From positions 1 through 51,179 of the IMG/VR virus record IMGVR_UViG_3300008111_000121: a stretch of 51,179 bases of DNA. The stretch is one strand, 5' to 3'. The position numbers were made by a program, and so were the translations under genes. The notes below the pieces were generated by a model. That model did not search any database. It saw only the letters and a list, made by a program, of their open reading frames with translations, and had not been told where the DNA came from. Position 1 is the first letter of the stretch; every line of letters starts with the position of its first letter. Positions 39,271 to 48,754 of the stretch are shown piece by piece. This DNA is from a virus.

Positions 39271-40548
39271 ATGGCAGTAAGTTCAACATACTATTTAAAC
39301 GCACCATCACTTGGGTCCGCAACAGCTGTATTCTCAAATGCAGCTTTAACTACCCTTGCAGCCGATGGCTTTTATTCTGATGGCGTAATATCAAGAGAGC
39401 AGGTTAGTGGGGTATTATTACCACAGCAGACTTGCCCATCTTGTGCTACCCCTTGTGGAGAAACAGTTACCGCAAGTGGTGGTCAAGGCATTTATCTGCT
39501 TGATTTAGAGACCGGGACCACTGTGGGTGACGTAGGTGCTGTCATTGTAAGATTTGAGCCTTATGGAGTCCCTGATGGCATTAGAGGAACACTTGGTGTT
39601 AACGTCTACAATAAACTTGTTTCATCTGTAGATGGCTTACATCAAAGTAGTAATGCAGGAAGTTTTACATACGTAGGTCAAACAAGTGGAGATTGCGGAA
39701 TATCAGGAACAACTTACCCTGCATTAGCAGAGTTTACTTATAATGGAACAACATTTATTGCTACAGGCGATACTCAAAGTGTAACTGTAGCACCGGGCGA
39801 TGTGTCATTAGGCGCATCTGCTCCCGGTAATTGCCTAATGGTAATACCAAAACTTACAGCGTCTCCATCTATTATTAACTTTGAGGTAGTTGGTCCGTGT
39901 AGTGGGACAGCTTGGCAGATGTCAGTGGCTTGCCCTGAACTTCTTACAGGATTTAGTTCAAGTGTTAGTGCTGTATCATCGGTAGCTGCGTGTGCTTTAT
40001 CTGAAACCACGACTTATTACAATGCTTCATTGGCTAACACTCCGGGCACAGTTGGTCTTTATGACTTGGTGTTTGCAGATGCTTACGGGGCTACCCCATT
40101 GACTGCAGGATTCTATCGTGCATCAGGCTCAATTACCGGTGGTAATGATTGGTTTCAAGTTAGTTCAGCAGGTGTAGTTGTGGCTTTAGGGGTTTGTGCT
40201 CCAACAACTGCGTCTTTAGCTTGGTCATTTACAGAAGCAGGTGGTTCGGTAGGTACTATGGATTTATATGTGAATGGCTCTATTGTTGAAAGTAGAAGTG
40301 TTACATCAAGTGGCACACGTACTGTATCTGCAGGTGACACCATTAACGTACAAGTTACTTGTGCACAATGCACAGGTGGTGGAGGAACGTATGCAAATGC
40401 ATACTCTACAGGAATAAACGTTGATTCTGATTGTTCTTCAACAGGGGGTGCAAGTATATTTACATCAGTTTACACTGTAGTAAGTGGAGATTTAGGAACA
40501 ACATTAAACTTAAATACATTTGCAGTATGCGATACTGCTTGTGTGTAA
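39271..40548 (+). CDS. virion tail protein with Cys-rich N-terminus, 425 aa
   Basis: Starts MAVSSTYYLNAPSLGSATAV. SNAALTTLAADGFYSDGVIS then REQVSGVLLPQQTCPSCATP is a short YY-L-x-x-P ... FYS-G...R repeat known from flavobacterial phage tail proteins (recall). The body is Ser/Thr/Gly-rich, beta, with Ig-like features (VAPGDVSLGASAPGN, GTMDLYVNGSIVESRSV). At least 14 Cys, several as CxxC. Likely tail decoration or a short tail-fibre-like protein. Confidence 0.55.
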   Translation: MAVSSTYYLNAPSLGSATAVFSNAALTTLAADGFYSDGVISREQVSGVLLPQQTCPSCATPCGETVTASGGQGIYLLDLETGTTVGDVGAVIVRFEPYGVPDGIRGTLGVNVYNKLVSSVDGLHQSSNAGSFTYVGQTSGDCGISGTTYPALAEFTYNGTTFIATGDTQSVTVAPGDVSLGASAPGNCLMVIPKLTASPSIINFEVVGPCSGTAWQMSVACPELLTGFSSSVSAVSSVAACALSETTTYYNASLANTPGTVGLYDLVFADAYGATPLTAGFYRASGSITGGNDWFQVSSAGVVVALGVCAPTTASLAWSFTEAGGSVGTMDLYVNGSIVESRSVTSSGTRTVSAGDTINVQVTCAQCTGGGGTYANAYSTGINVDSDCSSTGGASIFTSVYTVVSGDLGTTLNLNTFAVCDTACV

Positions 40549-40559
40549 AATAAATAATT

Positions 40560-41330
40560 ATGGCGAATAAAACATTGACATACAAGGATGACATAACAGG
40601 GTGGGTATCATTCTATTCTTATTATCCTGATTGGATGATTGGGATGAATAACTACTTCTATACATTTAAAGGAGGAAATTTGTATCGTCATAATGTTAAT
40701 CCGCTTAGAAATACATTCTATGGTACGTATACACCAAGTAGCGTACAAAGCGTATTTAATACATCACCTCTTGAGAATAAGTTATTTAAAACCATCAACT
40801 TGGAGGGGGATGATAAGTGGGCGGTAACCTTAGAAACTGACCTGCAATATTCAGGATTTATACAATCAACTTGGTTTGAGAAGAAAGAGGCATCGTTTTT
40901 TGCCTTTATTAGGAACAATAGCGTTGGTGAACTTGCTTTAAGAAGCGTGAATGGTATAGGCAGAAGCACAAGTGTTACGGGTGGTAACGTCATTAATTTT
41001 GCTCCATCAATTGAGATTGGTAGCATTATTAGTGTTGGAGACTATTTCTACTTCTCAGTTCCTCCATATACGACCCCTGTACTTGCAGGTGCTGTAACAG
41101 CAATTACGGTAGATTTAATTAATGGTATCAACAGAATTACCATCAATACTACCATACCGGGAACGACACCAATACCTATACAAACCGCATTTTTCTTGTA
41201 CATTAAGAACTCAGTGGCAGAATCTCACGGAGTATTAGGACATTATTGTACATTTAATATAGTAAACGGGTCTACAGACAAAGTTGAACTGTTTGCGGTG
41301 GAGTCTGATGTTATGAAAAGTTTTCCTTAA
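40560..41330 (+). CDS. tail structural protein, 256 aa
   Basis: Beta-rich: MANKTLTYKDDITGWVSFYS, YYPDWMIGMNNYFYTFKGGN, YRHNVNPLRNTFYG, then FKTINLEGDDKWAVTLETDL. The alternating aromatic pattern (YPDWMIGMNNYFYTF) suggests a tail-tube associated beta barrel. It lies between the tube proteins and the ejection-protein genes, so it is probably a tail-tip component. No family claimed. Confidence 0.55.
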   Translation: MANKTLTYKDDITGWVSFYSYYPDWMIGMNNYFYTFKGGNLYRHNVNPLRNTFYGTYTPSSVQSVFNTSPLENKLFKTINLEGDDKWAVTLETDLQYSGFIQSTWFEKKEASFFAFIRNNSVGELALRSVNGIGRSTSVTGGNVINFAPSIEIGSIISVGDYFYFSVPPYTTPVLAGAVTAITVDLINGINRITINTTIPGTTPIPIQTAFFLYIKNSVAESHGVLGHYCTFNIVNGSTDKVELFAVESDVMKSFP

Positions 41331-41336
41331 ATTTAA

Positions 41337-41344
41337 TATCTTTG
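41337..41344 (+). promoter_or_regulatory. TAnnTTTG promoter before the core protein genes
   Basis: TATCTTTG ends 7 bases before the ATG of the GNAT-like gene. Transcription from it would give a nearly leaderless mRNA; it may start the internal core protein operon. Confidence 0.4.
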
Positions 41345-41351
41345 TAACGAT

Positions 41352-41762
41352 ATGGCATTATACATACGAGAATTAAACGAAACCGATTACGATGATATTC
41401 TCGTTGATTGGTGGAAACAATGGGAATGGACGGCTCCGCAAAGAGACTTCCTTCCTGACAATGGTAAAGGTGGTATTATTGTTTACGATGACGATACCCC
41501 TGTGTGTGCAGGATTTATGTATTTGACCAATTCAAAAGTTAGTTGGGTAGATTGGATTATATCTAATAAAGAATATACCAAGAAGCCTGAGAGAAAAGAT
41601 GCTATTGAATTATTGGTATCTGCATTGACCGAAATATCTAAGAAGTCAGGAGGTAAATATGCTTATGCTTTAATAAAAAACAATAGCCTTATAAGTACTT
41701 ATGAATCTCTTGGATATATCAAAGGCGATAATTACACAAGTGAAATGATAAAATTATTATAA
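41352..41762 (+). CDS. GNAT acetyltransferase-like protein, T7 gp13-like position, 136 aa
   Basis: A GNAT-like fold is suggested by strand-helix order: MALYIRELNETDYDDILVDW, then GIIVYDDDTPVCAGFMYLTN (beta 4-type strand), SWVDWIISNKEYTKKPERKD (acetyl-CoA loop region, although the R/Q-x-x-G-x-G/A motif is not clear), and a C-terminal IKNNSLISTYESLGYIKGDN. In T7 the small internal core protein gp13 at this same place is also GNAT-like. Catalytic activity is doubtful because the cofactor loop is altered. Confidence 0.6.
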   Translation: MALYIRELNETDYDDILVDWWKQWEWTAPQRDFLPDNGKGGIIVYDDDTPVCAGFMYLTNSKVSWVDWIISNKEYTKKPERKDAIELLVSALTEISKKSGGKYAYALIKNNSLISTYESLGYIKGDNYTSEMIKLL

Positions 41763-41763
41763 T

Positions 41764-42579
41764 ATGGGAGTAGCAACAGGAATAGCAGCAGCTTCATTAG
41801 CATTAACGGCAGCTTCAACAGCAGGTTCTTTTATACAAGCAGGTAAGCAAAGAGACAATATGCGTCAAGCAGAAGCTGATGCTGAATTAGCAATGGAGGA
41901 AGCAAGAAAGAAATTGGAAACCAATTTCTATAAAGGCTTATCTATTAATAAAGAACCATATGAACTCCAAAGAGAAGCATTGTTATCTTCAGGAGCACAA
42001 GCTATACAGGCAGGTGTAGAAAGTGAAAGAGGTGCAGCTGCTACGGCAGGTCGTGTACAGATGGCACAGAACGAAGCGCAAGCAGGAATCAGGTCTGATA
42101 TGGGAAGAGAGATGCAACAACTTGAGCAATTAACTGCACAAGAACAAAGTCGTCTTCGTGATGTTGGTGCTCAGTTAGATTTAGAAGAGGTTGCAGGTGC
42201 TCAATTGGCAGCAGCAAATTCACAAGAGTTAGCAGCGCAAGCGCAACAACAAGGAATGGAAGGTCTTATAAGTTTAGGACAACAGGGTGTTAGTCAAATA
42301 CCATTGTTTCAAAAAACAAATCCTGTAAAGCCACTAATAGCTGACGTAAAAGTAGGTGCATTACCGCCTGCAATGGCTGCATTTGCTGCACAACAAAGTA
42401 GTGCTCCTATTGCTGCTCCATCAAGTCCGGCTTTTAAAGGTGCTCCTTTATTGAATAATACAACGCCTAAGCCTCCTGCAGTTCCTGCTTTTTTACAAAG
42501 TCCACAACAAAGACAACAAAATTTTAGATTTTATAGTCCATCTACGTATCAGAATCCTTTTGATATATTTGGAAAATAA
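41764..42579 (+). CDS. internal virion (core) protein, T7 gp14-like, 271 aa
   Basis: N-terminal hydrophobic helix (ATGIAAASLALTAASTAGSF), then a long Ala/Gln/Glu-rich coiled region (QAEADAELAMEEARKKLETN ... AGVESERGAAATAGRVQMAQ) and a Pro-rich end with SPSTYQNPFDIFGK. T7 gp14 is also a small helical core protein that becomes part of the ejection channel in the outer membrane. The gene starts one base after the GNAT-like stop. Strong positional support. Confidence 0.7.
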   Translation: MGVATGIAAASLALTAASTAGSFIQAGKQRDNMRQAEADAELAMEEARKKLETNFYKGLSINKEPYELQREALLSSGAQAIQAGVESERGAAATAGRVQMAQNEAQAGIRSDMGREMQQLEQLTAQEQSRLRDVGAQLDLEEVAGAQLAAANSQELAAQAQQQGMEGLISLGQQGVSQIPLFQKTNPVKPLIADVKVGALPPAMAAFAAQQSSAPIAAPSSPAFKGAPLLNNTTPKPPAVPAFLQSPQQRQQNFRFYSPSTYQNPFDIFGK

Positions 42580-42592
42580 TAAAAATATATAA

Positions 42593-44449
42593 ATGGCAAC
42601 ATACTATAAATACGCAGAACGAAGTGCTGACTCGCAGATAAATTGGGCTGAGGTTGGTAAGAATATGAGCGATATGCTCCTTGAGGAAAATCGTATTCGT
42701 GAACAAAAAAAGACTGCAATTGATGCCGCTTCACGTAAGTATGGTCAGGTGCTTGCCAACTCTCCTATGGGAGAACACAGAACTGCAAGAGAAGCTACTT
42801 TAAAGTTTGCTGATGATGCTGCTAATTATATGAGAATGCAAGACCAACTTTTGAAGTCAGGTCAAATGAAATTAAAAGACTATACAATTGCTCGTCAAAA
42901 TTTATTGGACGGAACTGAAAATGCATTTGCTGCAATGAAAGAGTTTCAGAATGATTATGGTGAGTTAATGGAAAGAGCAAAGACCAATCAATCTGCTCTT
43001 CTTGAGTTAAGAAGTATGGAGCAGGTTCAAAAATTTGGCAATTGGACTAAGTCAGGTTTTTATATTAATCCAACAGACGGTAATGTTAACGTTGCTATGA
43101 TGACTGAAAAAGACATTAATGGCAAAAAAGTTTATACGATGGATGACAATCCGGGTGAATTTGCATCTGTAAATTACGTAAGAGGATTAATTAAAACAAG
43201 GTTTAATAGGTACGACCCTAACGCAGCAGCTGATGGTTTTGTTAAAGCTATGGGTACTCAAATTGAAGCAGTACAGAAAGCTGTAGCTGATTTGAGGAAT
43301 CAGGGATTGATTCAAACTGTTACTGACATTAGAAATAAAAAGACTATAGACCCTGTAACAAATCAAATTATATACAACATTGATATGGCTGAAAATCAAG
43401 CCGTACAAGCCGCACTTGCTAATGATTACGATAGAGCATCACTTCTTACTGATAGTAAAAAGACTGCTCCTAATGGTAAGCTGTATGATTTTACAGACAA
43501 TGCTCAAGAAGCTGCAGCTAATCCTAATTTAATACTTAAAACATACGACCCAAATACGGGTCAAATTGCTCTTAAGTTTACTGATAAGCAGATTAAGGAT
43601 TCTAACGATTATATGTTAACTGAATTTAGAAGAAGATATGATTACGAGAAAGACATTAAAACAACTCCTCAAACTCAATTACAAGAACGTAGAGCACCTA
43701 CTCCGGGAGAGATTGATGAGAAAAATAAATTAGCAGATGCTAGAAACTTTGCGCAAAATATGGCTACAGCATTAACAGGAAAAGACCCTGTTGCTGTTGG
43801 CAATGCAATTAAATATTTAGCAAATAAGTCAGGTAAGATAGTTAATAGAACAGCATCCGGAATTACTGTATCAAATACAGATGGTTCAAATGCAAGTACA
43901 TACAATTTTAATGAAGCAGGAAAATTAGCTGACCCTAAAAAATTAACTACTGCGTTGGTTTCTGCTTTTGGTGTTGAGTTACCTGAAGACAAAATAGTTA
44001 ACTTTGCTAATCAATTTATAGGAAACAATCCATTAGAAACAAAAACATCAGCATCAGGATTCGCTCCTAAACCAACAAATATAAGTCCAATAGATGCGTA
44101 TAATCGGGAAGTAGATGTTTCAGTTTCAAAAAGTCCTGCAGCTAAATGGGCTTCAGAGGATGCTTTTGCTAAAGAATTAAATAATGCTGTTACTAAATTT
44201 GGATATACGGCTAAGTCTTCACTTGCAACAGAAGGTGTATATTTGAGAGATAAAGATGGTAATGATTCTGAAGTTTTTGAAATAACAAAAGATGAAGCAC
44301 AAAATAAAAAAGTATTGAAACGCATTTCTGATTGGATTAAAAATGACCTTAAAGGAGCGACACCTGAAGAAAAGGAAGCAAATGCAGGAAGTGCACTACA
44401 AACATTAGGTGTTACAAAACCGGGTGGGGTAGGAGCAAAATATAACTAA
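42593..44449 (+). CDS. internal core protein, T7 gp15-like, 618 aa
   Basis: Helical, charged, starting MATYYKYAERSADSQINWAE. Long coiled segments (AREATLKFADDAANYMRMQD, TGKDPVAVGNAIKYLANKSG) and few hydrophobic runs. The size and order (after gp14-like, before the giant gp16-like gene) match gp15 of T7-like ejectosomes, which forms a ring in the core. No close family motif is claimed. Confidence 0.65.
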   Translation: MATYYKYAERSADSQINWAEVGKNMSDMLLEENRIREQKKTAIDAASRKYGQVLANSPMGEHRTAREATLKFADDAANYMRMQDQLLKSGQMKLKDYTIARQNLLDGTENAFAAMKEFQNDYGELMERAKTNQSALLELRSMEQVQKFGNWTKSGFYINPTDGNVNVAMMTEKDINGKKVYTMDDNPGEFASVNYVRGLIKTRFNRYDPNAAADGFVKAMGTQIEAVQKAVADLRNQGLIQTVTDIRNKKTIDPVTNQIIYNIDMAENQAVQAALANDYDRASLLTDSKKTAPNGKLYDFTDNAQEAAANPNLILKTYDPNTGQIALKFTDKQIKDSNDYMLTEFRRRYDYEKDIKTTPQTQLQERRAPTPGEIDEKNKLADARNFAQNMATALTGKDPVAVGNAIKYLANKSGKIVNRTASGITVSNTDGSNASTYNFNEAGKLADPKKLTTALVSAFGVELPEDKIVNFANQFIGNNPLETKTSASGFAPKPTNISPIDAYNREVDVSVSKSPAAKWASEDAFAKELNNAVTKFGYTAKSSLATEGVYLRDKDGNDSEVFEITKDEAQNKKVLKRISDWIKNDLKGATPEEKEANAGSALQTLGVTKPGGVGAKYN

Positions 44450-44467
44450 TAGATATAAACAAATAAT

Positions 44468-47400
44468 ATGAACGAGCAAGCATTACAGGACGCATACAAT
44501 TTATTTGTAAGTCAAGGATACAAAAAAAGTATTGATGACTTTAAACAATTAATTGCAACAAACCCTGAAGCGTTAAATGATTCTTATAGTTTATTTAAGT
44601 CTCAAGGTTATAACAAAAGTGTTGATGATTATAAAAATCTATTAGGAGTTTCTTCTGTTGCAGGTCAGCCTATTGTAAAAAAAAAAGTTACTACGGCTTT
44701 ACCTTCGGAAGTTGGTTCTGTGGTTTCGTCAAAACCGACTGAAGATAAAGAAGTTGGATTTATTGGCAATTTAGCTTCATCTCTTGATAAGGCTGTTTTA
44801 AAAGGTTTTATTGGAGAGCCTATAAAAGCATTAGGTACATTTTTAGAATGGGGTACAAGTAAAGTTACCGGAGGTTCAGGTAAAGCGCCTATTAGCGATG
44901 CTTTAATAAAATTTGGTACAGAATACAATAAAATTATTGATGAACTTACCCCTCAGGATGAAGAGTTCAAAGGAACATTAACAGACCAATTTGGTCAAGC
45001 ATTTGGGCAATTAGCATCTTTGGTTGCTACACAAGGTGCTGCAGGATTAATAGGAAATGCAGGTAAAGCTGCAACTGCATTAGAAATGGCACAGATGTCA
45101 GCGCAAGCTATCCCAAAAGCAACAGGCGCTTTTACGGCAGCTGCTAAAGAACTTGGTAAGACAATAAGCGCACCTGCTTCAGTAAGTGCAGGTCTTGCAA
45201 TGGGTCAATCTGAATTTGAAAGAGCAAAAGAGGCAGGAGCAACTGATGAACAGGCTTACAATGTATTCTTAAAAAACTTATCCGTTGGTTCTGTTTTAGA
45301 AGCCATTCCTGTTATGGGATTCTTAAAAAGATTCAATAAAGCATCTGCAGGTGGTGTAGTCAATTATTTAAAAACTAAAGCAGTAGGTGGTCTTGTCGGT
45401 GGTACTGAGGAGATGACTACTGAAGTAATGCAGCAGTTGTACGCTAACCAAACAGCAAAAGATATATATAATACGAATCAGGATTTATTTGAAGGCGTTG
45501 CTGAATCAGGAGGAGTAGGTTTTGGTGTTGGTTTCTTGCTTAACGCAATGGGTGCTAATGCTAAGATTCTTAGAAAAGAAGGAAAAAATGAAGAAGCAGA
45601 TGTTGTAGAGCAACAAATAAAAGAATTTGAGCAGCAAGCAAAAAATGGCGGACCTTCATCATATGCCTTTAATGGTATAAAAATACAACCTCTTCAAAAA
45701 GAAGACGGAACTATTGAAGACCCGACCTCGCTTATGACATCCATTATTGATAATATGGATGGCAATGAATTAGCAAAAGCTAATATTGAAATAGTTAATG
45801 ACCCTGCTCTTAAATTAAAGATGCAAGACAAAATTGTTACGGCATCTATTAAAGAACAAGTAAGGCAAGGTAATCCTGAACTTAATGAACCGAGCATTAA
45901 TGCAATTACTGAATTAGAAAAAGAACTAAGAAAATTAGAAGGTAATACCACTCAGACAGGTAAGGATAAAGCTGCAGCCATACGTGCTCAGATTAAAAAT
46001 ATTCAAGAGAATCAGCTACAAGAAGAAGCTGTAACAGAAACAATAAAATCAGAACAAGATGCCATTCAAAAGCAAGCAGCAGGTCAAGTACCTGTACAGC
46101 CAACAACCGGAATTAGCCAAGAAGTGGAGGGAGGAAAGCCCCAAGCAAAACTTGAAGGCATTACCGAAGAAGGTGAAACAACTGAAGTCAATCAAAAAGA
46201 AGTAATCATTGGTGCTCCTAAACAAGTGTCTTCAAAGACACTAACAGAACAAGAGCAGATTGCTCGTATGGAAGAAATGTTTGCTGAGCAGGAAGTGCCT
46301 GATGCTCCTCCTGTAAATCAAGGCACGTCAGTAACTAACAAGTCTGCATTAGACCAAGTAAAGACTAAACTAAAAGATGATGCAAAAATATCTATTGTGG
46401 AGTCGGCACAAAGAGTCCTTACAACACTTCAATCAGTCCTTCCAAACTTTGACATTGTAGTGCACGATACCGATGATAGTTACGAAGCAGCTATGGGTTC
46501 AATTAATGCAACCCCGGATTCTGCAGGTAACTTCTCATATGTTAAAATGCCTGATGGGTCATATGTTGGTCGTATTGACATCAACTTAAATAGAGCAAAC
46601 CAAAGAACAGTAGGTCACGAAGTTGCCCACGGTGTTATGCTTAAAGCATTTGGAGAAAGTCCTGAGACATTTAAGAGCTTCAAGAACAGGATTGCATCTG
46701 TACTAAGTGAGAGTTCAAACAAGCAGCTATCTGACTTTGCAAGTCAATACGCTGAGATTGATTCATACGAGGAGTATCTTGCTGAATTAACTGCCGCATT
46801 AGAGCAACAGGAAGGCAAGATTGATACCACTACAATGCAGAGAATAGCTGCATTAATTAATGAGTTGGTATCTAAAATTACTAATGGAGCATTCACTCCA
46901 TTCCAAAATACGGCTGATACCAAAGAAGCAGTTGAGTTCTTTAGAAACATATCAGAGTCAATCCGTAAAGGTGAGGCTATCAAAGAAGCTGATATTGCTA
47001 TTAAAAAGAAAGATACAAAAGAGGCTAAAGCTGAAAGAAAATCAAAGGCTCAGATAATTGGTCGTAACGCACAGCTATCTGCTATTGCTAAGTTTAATTT
47101 AAACTTGGCTCGAGAGATGCAGAATAATAAGATGCCTGCTAAAGATATTAGATTGGCTACCGGTTGGGAGAAGGGTTTAGATAAAAAATGGAGATACGAA
47201 ATTCCTGATGGTAAGTTTAAAGACATTGACTTAGATGATTTAAAAAAAATAATTGATAACGATGGTACAGCTATTAGGGTTTCTAAATTAGGAGATATAT
47301 TTGATGCTCCTGATTTGTACCAAGCATATCCTGAAATTAAAGATATAAACGTTAGATTTAAAGAGTTGCCTCCAAGAAACTACGGTTCTTTTAATATTAG

Positions 47401-48754
47401 AGATAAAGTAATTACGGTTAATAAAGACCTGTACAATGAAAAAAGACCGGAGGCAGAGTTGACTATGCTTCACGAAATGCAGCACTACATTCAAAACGTA
47501 GAGTTGTTTGAGCGTGGGTCTAATCAAGCGTATGCTCCGATTATGATGAAGTATATTATTAATGACTTCAAAAGCAAGGTTGATGCTCAAAAAAAGAATT
47601 ATGATGAATTAAAAAAAGCATTCCCTGATAACAAAGAGGCTATTAAAAATTACCGTGATTTATATAAGTCAGCTAAAGAAAAATACGAAAAGGTTAAAGA
47701 CTTAGCATTACAAAAGCAAAGCAAGGAGACAAAAAAATCTCTTAAAGAAATGGGAGAAAGCGCAGGCGTAACTATTTCTACCTCTGATATATTTGGCAAG
47801 AAAGCTGCTGACGCATTTAACCTGTACTACAGAGTAGCAGGTGAAGTTGAAGCAAGAAACGTAGAGAACAGAAGCAAGTTAACTCCTGAGGAAAGAAGAA
47901 AGACAATGCTTGCTGAGACAGAGAACATTGACAGGGAAGACCAAATTATGTTTGATAACAGCGAGTTACTGTTTACCGAAGAGGTTCAAAATCTAAAAGA
48001 AGAATTTCCTGTATCAAAGGCGCAGCTTAGCAATGACAATAAGGTTTCAAAACTAATTAAAGATGCAAGAGCGCAAGGATTTTCTGAGGCTGCCATTGAG
48101 ACATTCTTAAAAGGTAAAGGTTTTAGTACTCAGCAAATCAATGCAGCAATGGGTAAAGAAACAGAAGCTGCAGGGAGAGTTGCTTTATCTGAAGAGATGC
48201 TACCGGGTTACACCAACTTAATGGCAAAGGTGGATTCATTGATTAAAAAAGGAGATTCATTAAGAGGCGTTCTTAGTTTCTTAAAAAATTCTAATGAATA
48301 CATAAACGCTACTGACATCCAAAAAGAAAAGTTAGTTCGTGAACTACGTAAGAAACTTGGTATTAGAGAGAAGTCAGCGCCAACGGCTCAAAGACTACTT
48401 GGATTAATACAGGATGTTACTAAGATTACATTAACTGAAAAGCAGTTCTTTACTAAGCAAATTAAAGACTTGGCAAGAGGGGCAAAGGATGCCAAGAAAC
48501 TGTGGAGACAAGCAAGCAGTGAGTTAACCAAAGAATTAAAAGAATTAGCATCTTCAGGTAAGATTACAGCTAAGCAATTGGCTGCTGTATTACGTAAGTT
48601 TTCTTCTGTAGATATGTTCAAAGAGAAGTCAATAGAAAAGTTTGTTGACTATATGGAGAAGGTATTCTCTGATGCAGAGTACGCAAGCAAACTTGATTTT
48701 GCAAGAAGCACGCTTAAAAAAAGTTACCGAAGATATATTGGATGCAATTGCTGA
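44468..48754 (+). CDS. giant internal ejection protein (T7 gp16-like/polyvalent protein), N-terminal part to the frameshift
   Basis: 1428 aa before the shift at 48716-48722. Residues 5-57 are two repeats (QDAYNLFVSQGYKKSIDDFK; NDSYSLFKSQGYNKSVDDYK). A hydrophobic region follows (about 175-290 and 345-375), which may insert in a membrane. HEVAH at 717-721 and a downstream Glu in EEYLAELTAAL form a possible zincin metalloprotease. Next is WEKGLDKKWRYEIPDGKFKD, known from polyvalent proteins, and a second HExxH (HEMQH, 1002-1006). This is a multi-domain injected protein; proteolytic activity is predicted only from motifs. It ends at an out-of-frame TGA. Confidence 0.8.
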   Translation: MNEQALQDAYNLFVSQGYKKSIDDFKQLIATNPEALNDSYSLFKSQGYNKSVDDYKNLLGVSSVAGQPIVKKKVTTALPSEVGSVVSSKPTEDKEVGFIGNLASSLDKAVLKGFIGEPIKALGTFLEWGTSKVTGGSGKAPISDALIKFGTEYNKIIDELTPQDEEFKGTLTDQFGQAFGQLASLVATQGAAGLIGNAGKAATALEMAQMSAQAIPKATGAFTAAAKELGKTISAPASVSAGLAMGQSEFERAKEAGATDEQAYNVFLKNLSVGSVLEAIPVMGFLKRFNKASAGGVVNYLKTKAVGGLVGGTEEMTTEVMQQLYANQTAKDIYNTNQDLFEGVAESGGVGFGVGFLLNAMGANAKILRKEGKNEEADVVEQQIKEFEQQAKNGGPSSYAFNGIKIQPLQKEDGTIEDPTSLMTSIIDNMDGNELAKANIEIVNDPALKLKMQDKIVTASIKEQVRQGNPELNEPSINAITELEKELRKLEGNTTQTGKDKAAAIRAQIKNIQENQLQEEAVTETIKSEQDAIQKQAAGQVPVQPTTGISQEVEGGKPQAKLEGITEEGETTEVNQKEVIIGAPKQVSSKTLTEQEQIARMEEMFAEQEVPDAPPVNQGTSVTNKSALDQVKTKLKDDAKISIVESAQRVLTTLQSVLPNFDIVVHDTDDSYEAAMGSINATPDSAGNFSYVKMPDGSYVGRIDINLNRANQRTVGHEVAHGVMLKAFGESPETFKSFKNRIASVLSESSNKQLSDFASQYAEIDSYEEYLAELTAALEQQEGKIDTTTMQRIAALINELVSKITNGAFTPFQNTADTKEAVEFFRNISESIRKGEAIKEADIAIKKKDTKEAKAERKSKAQIIGRNAQLSAIAKFNLNLAREMQNNKMPAKDIRLATGWEKGLDKKWRYEIPDGKFKDIDLDDLKKIIDNDGTAIRVSKLGDIFDAPDLYQAYPEIKDINVRFKELPPRNYGSFNIRDKVITVNKDLYNEKRPEAELTMLHEMQHYIQNVELFERGSNQAYAPIMMKYIINDFKSKVDAQKKNYDELKKAFPDNKEAIKNYRDLYKSAKEKYEKVKDLALQKQSKETKKSLKEMGESAGVTISTSDIFGKKAADAFNLYYRVAGEVEARNVENRSKLTPEERRKTMLAETENIDREDQIMFDNSELLFTEEVQNLKEEFPVSKAQLSNDNKVSKLIKDARAQGFSEAAIETFLKGKGFSTQQINAAMGKETEAAGRVALSEEMLPGYTNLMAKVDSLIKKGDSLRGVLSFLKNSNEYINATDIQKEKLVRELRKKLGIREKSAPTAQRLLGLIQDVTKITLTEKQFFTKQIKDLARGAKDAKKLWRQASSELTKELKELASSGKITAKQLAAVLRKFSSVDMFKEKSIEKFVDYMEKVFSDAEYASKLDFARSTLKKSYRRYIGCNC
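46226..46241 (+). repeat. 16-bp dispersed near-palindrome, copy 8 (inside the giant gene)
   Basis: Exact GTGTCTTCAAAGACAC, read as Val-Ser-Ser-Lys-Thr, in the low-complexity linker (GAPKQVSSKTLTEQEQ). Same orientation and same reading frame as the copy in the 155-aa gene. Confidence 0.8.
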
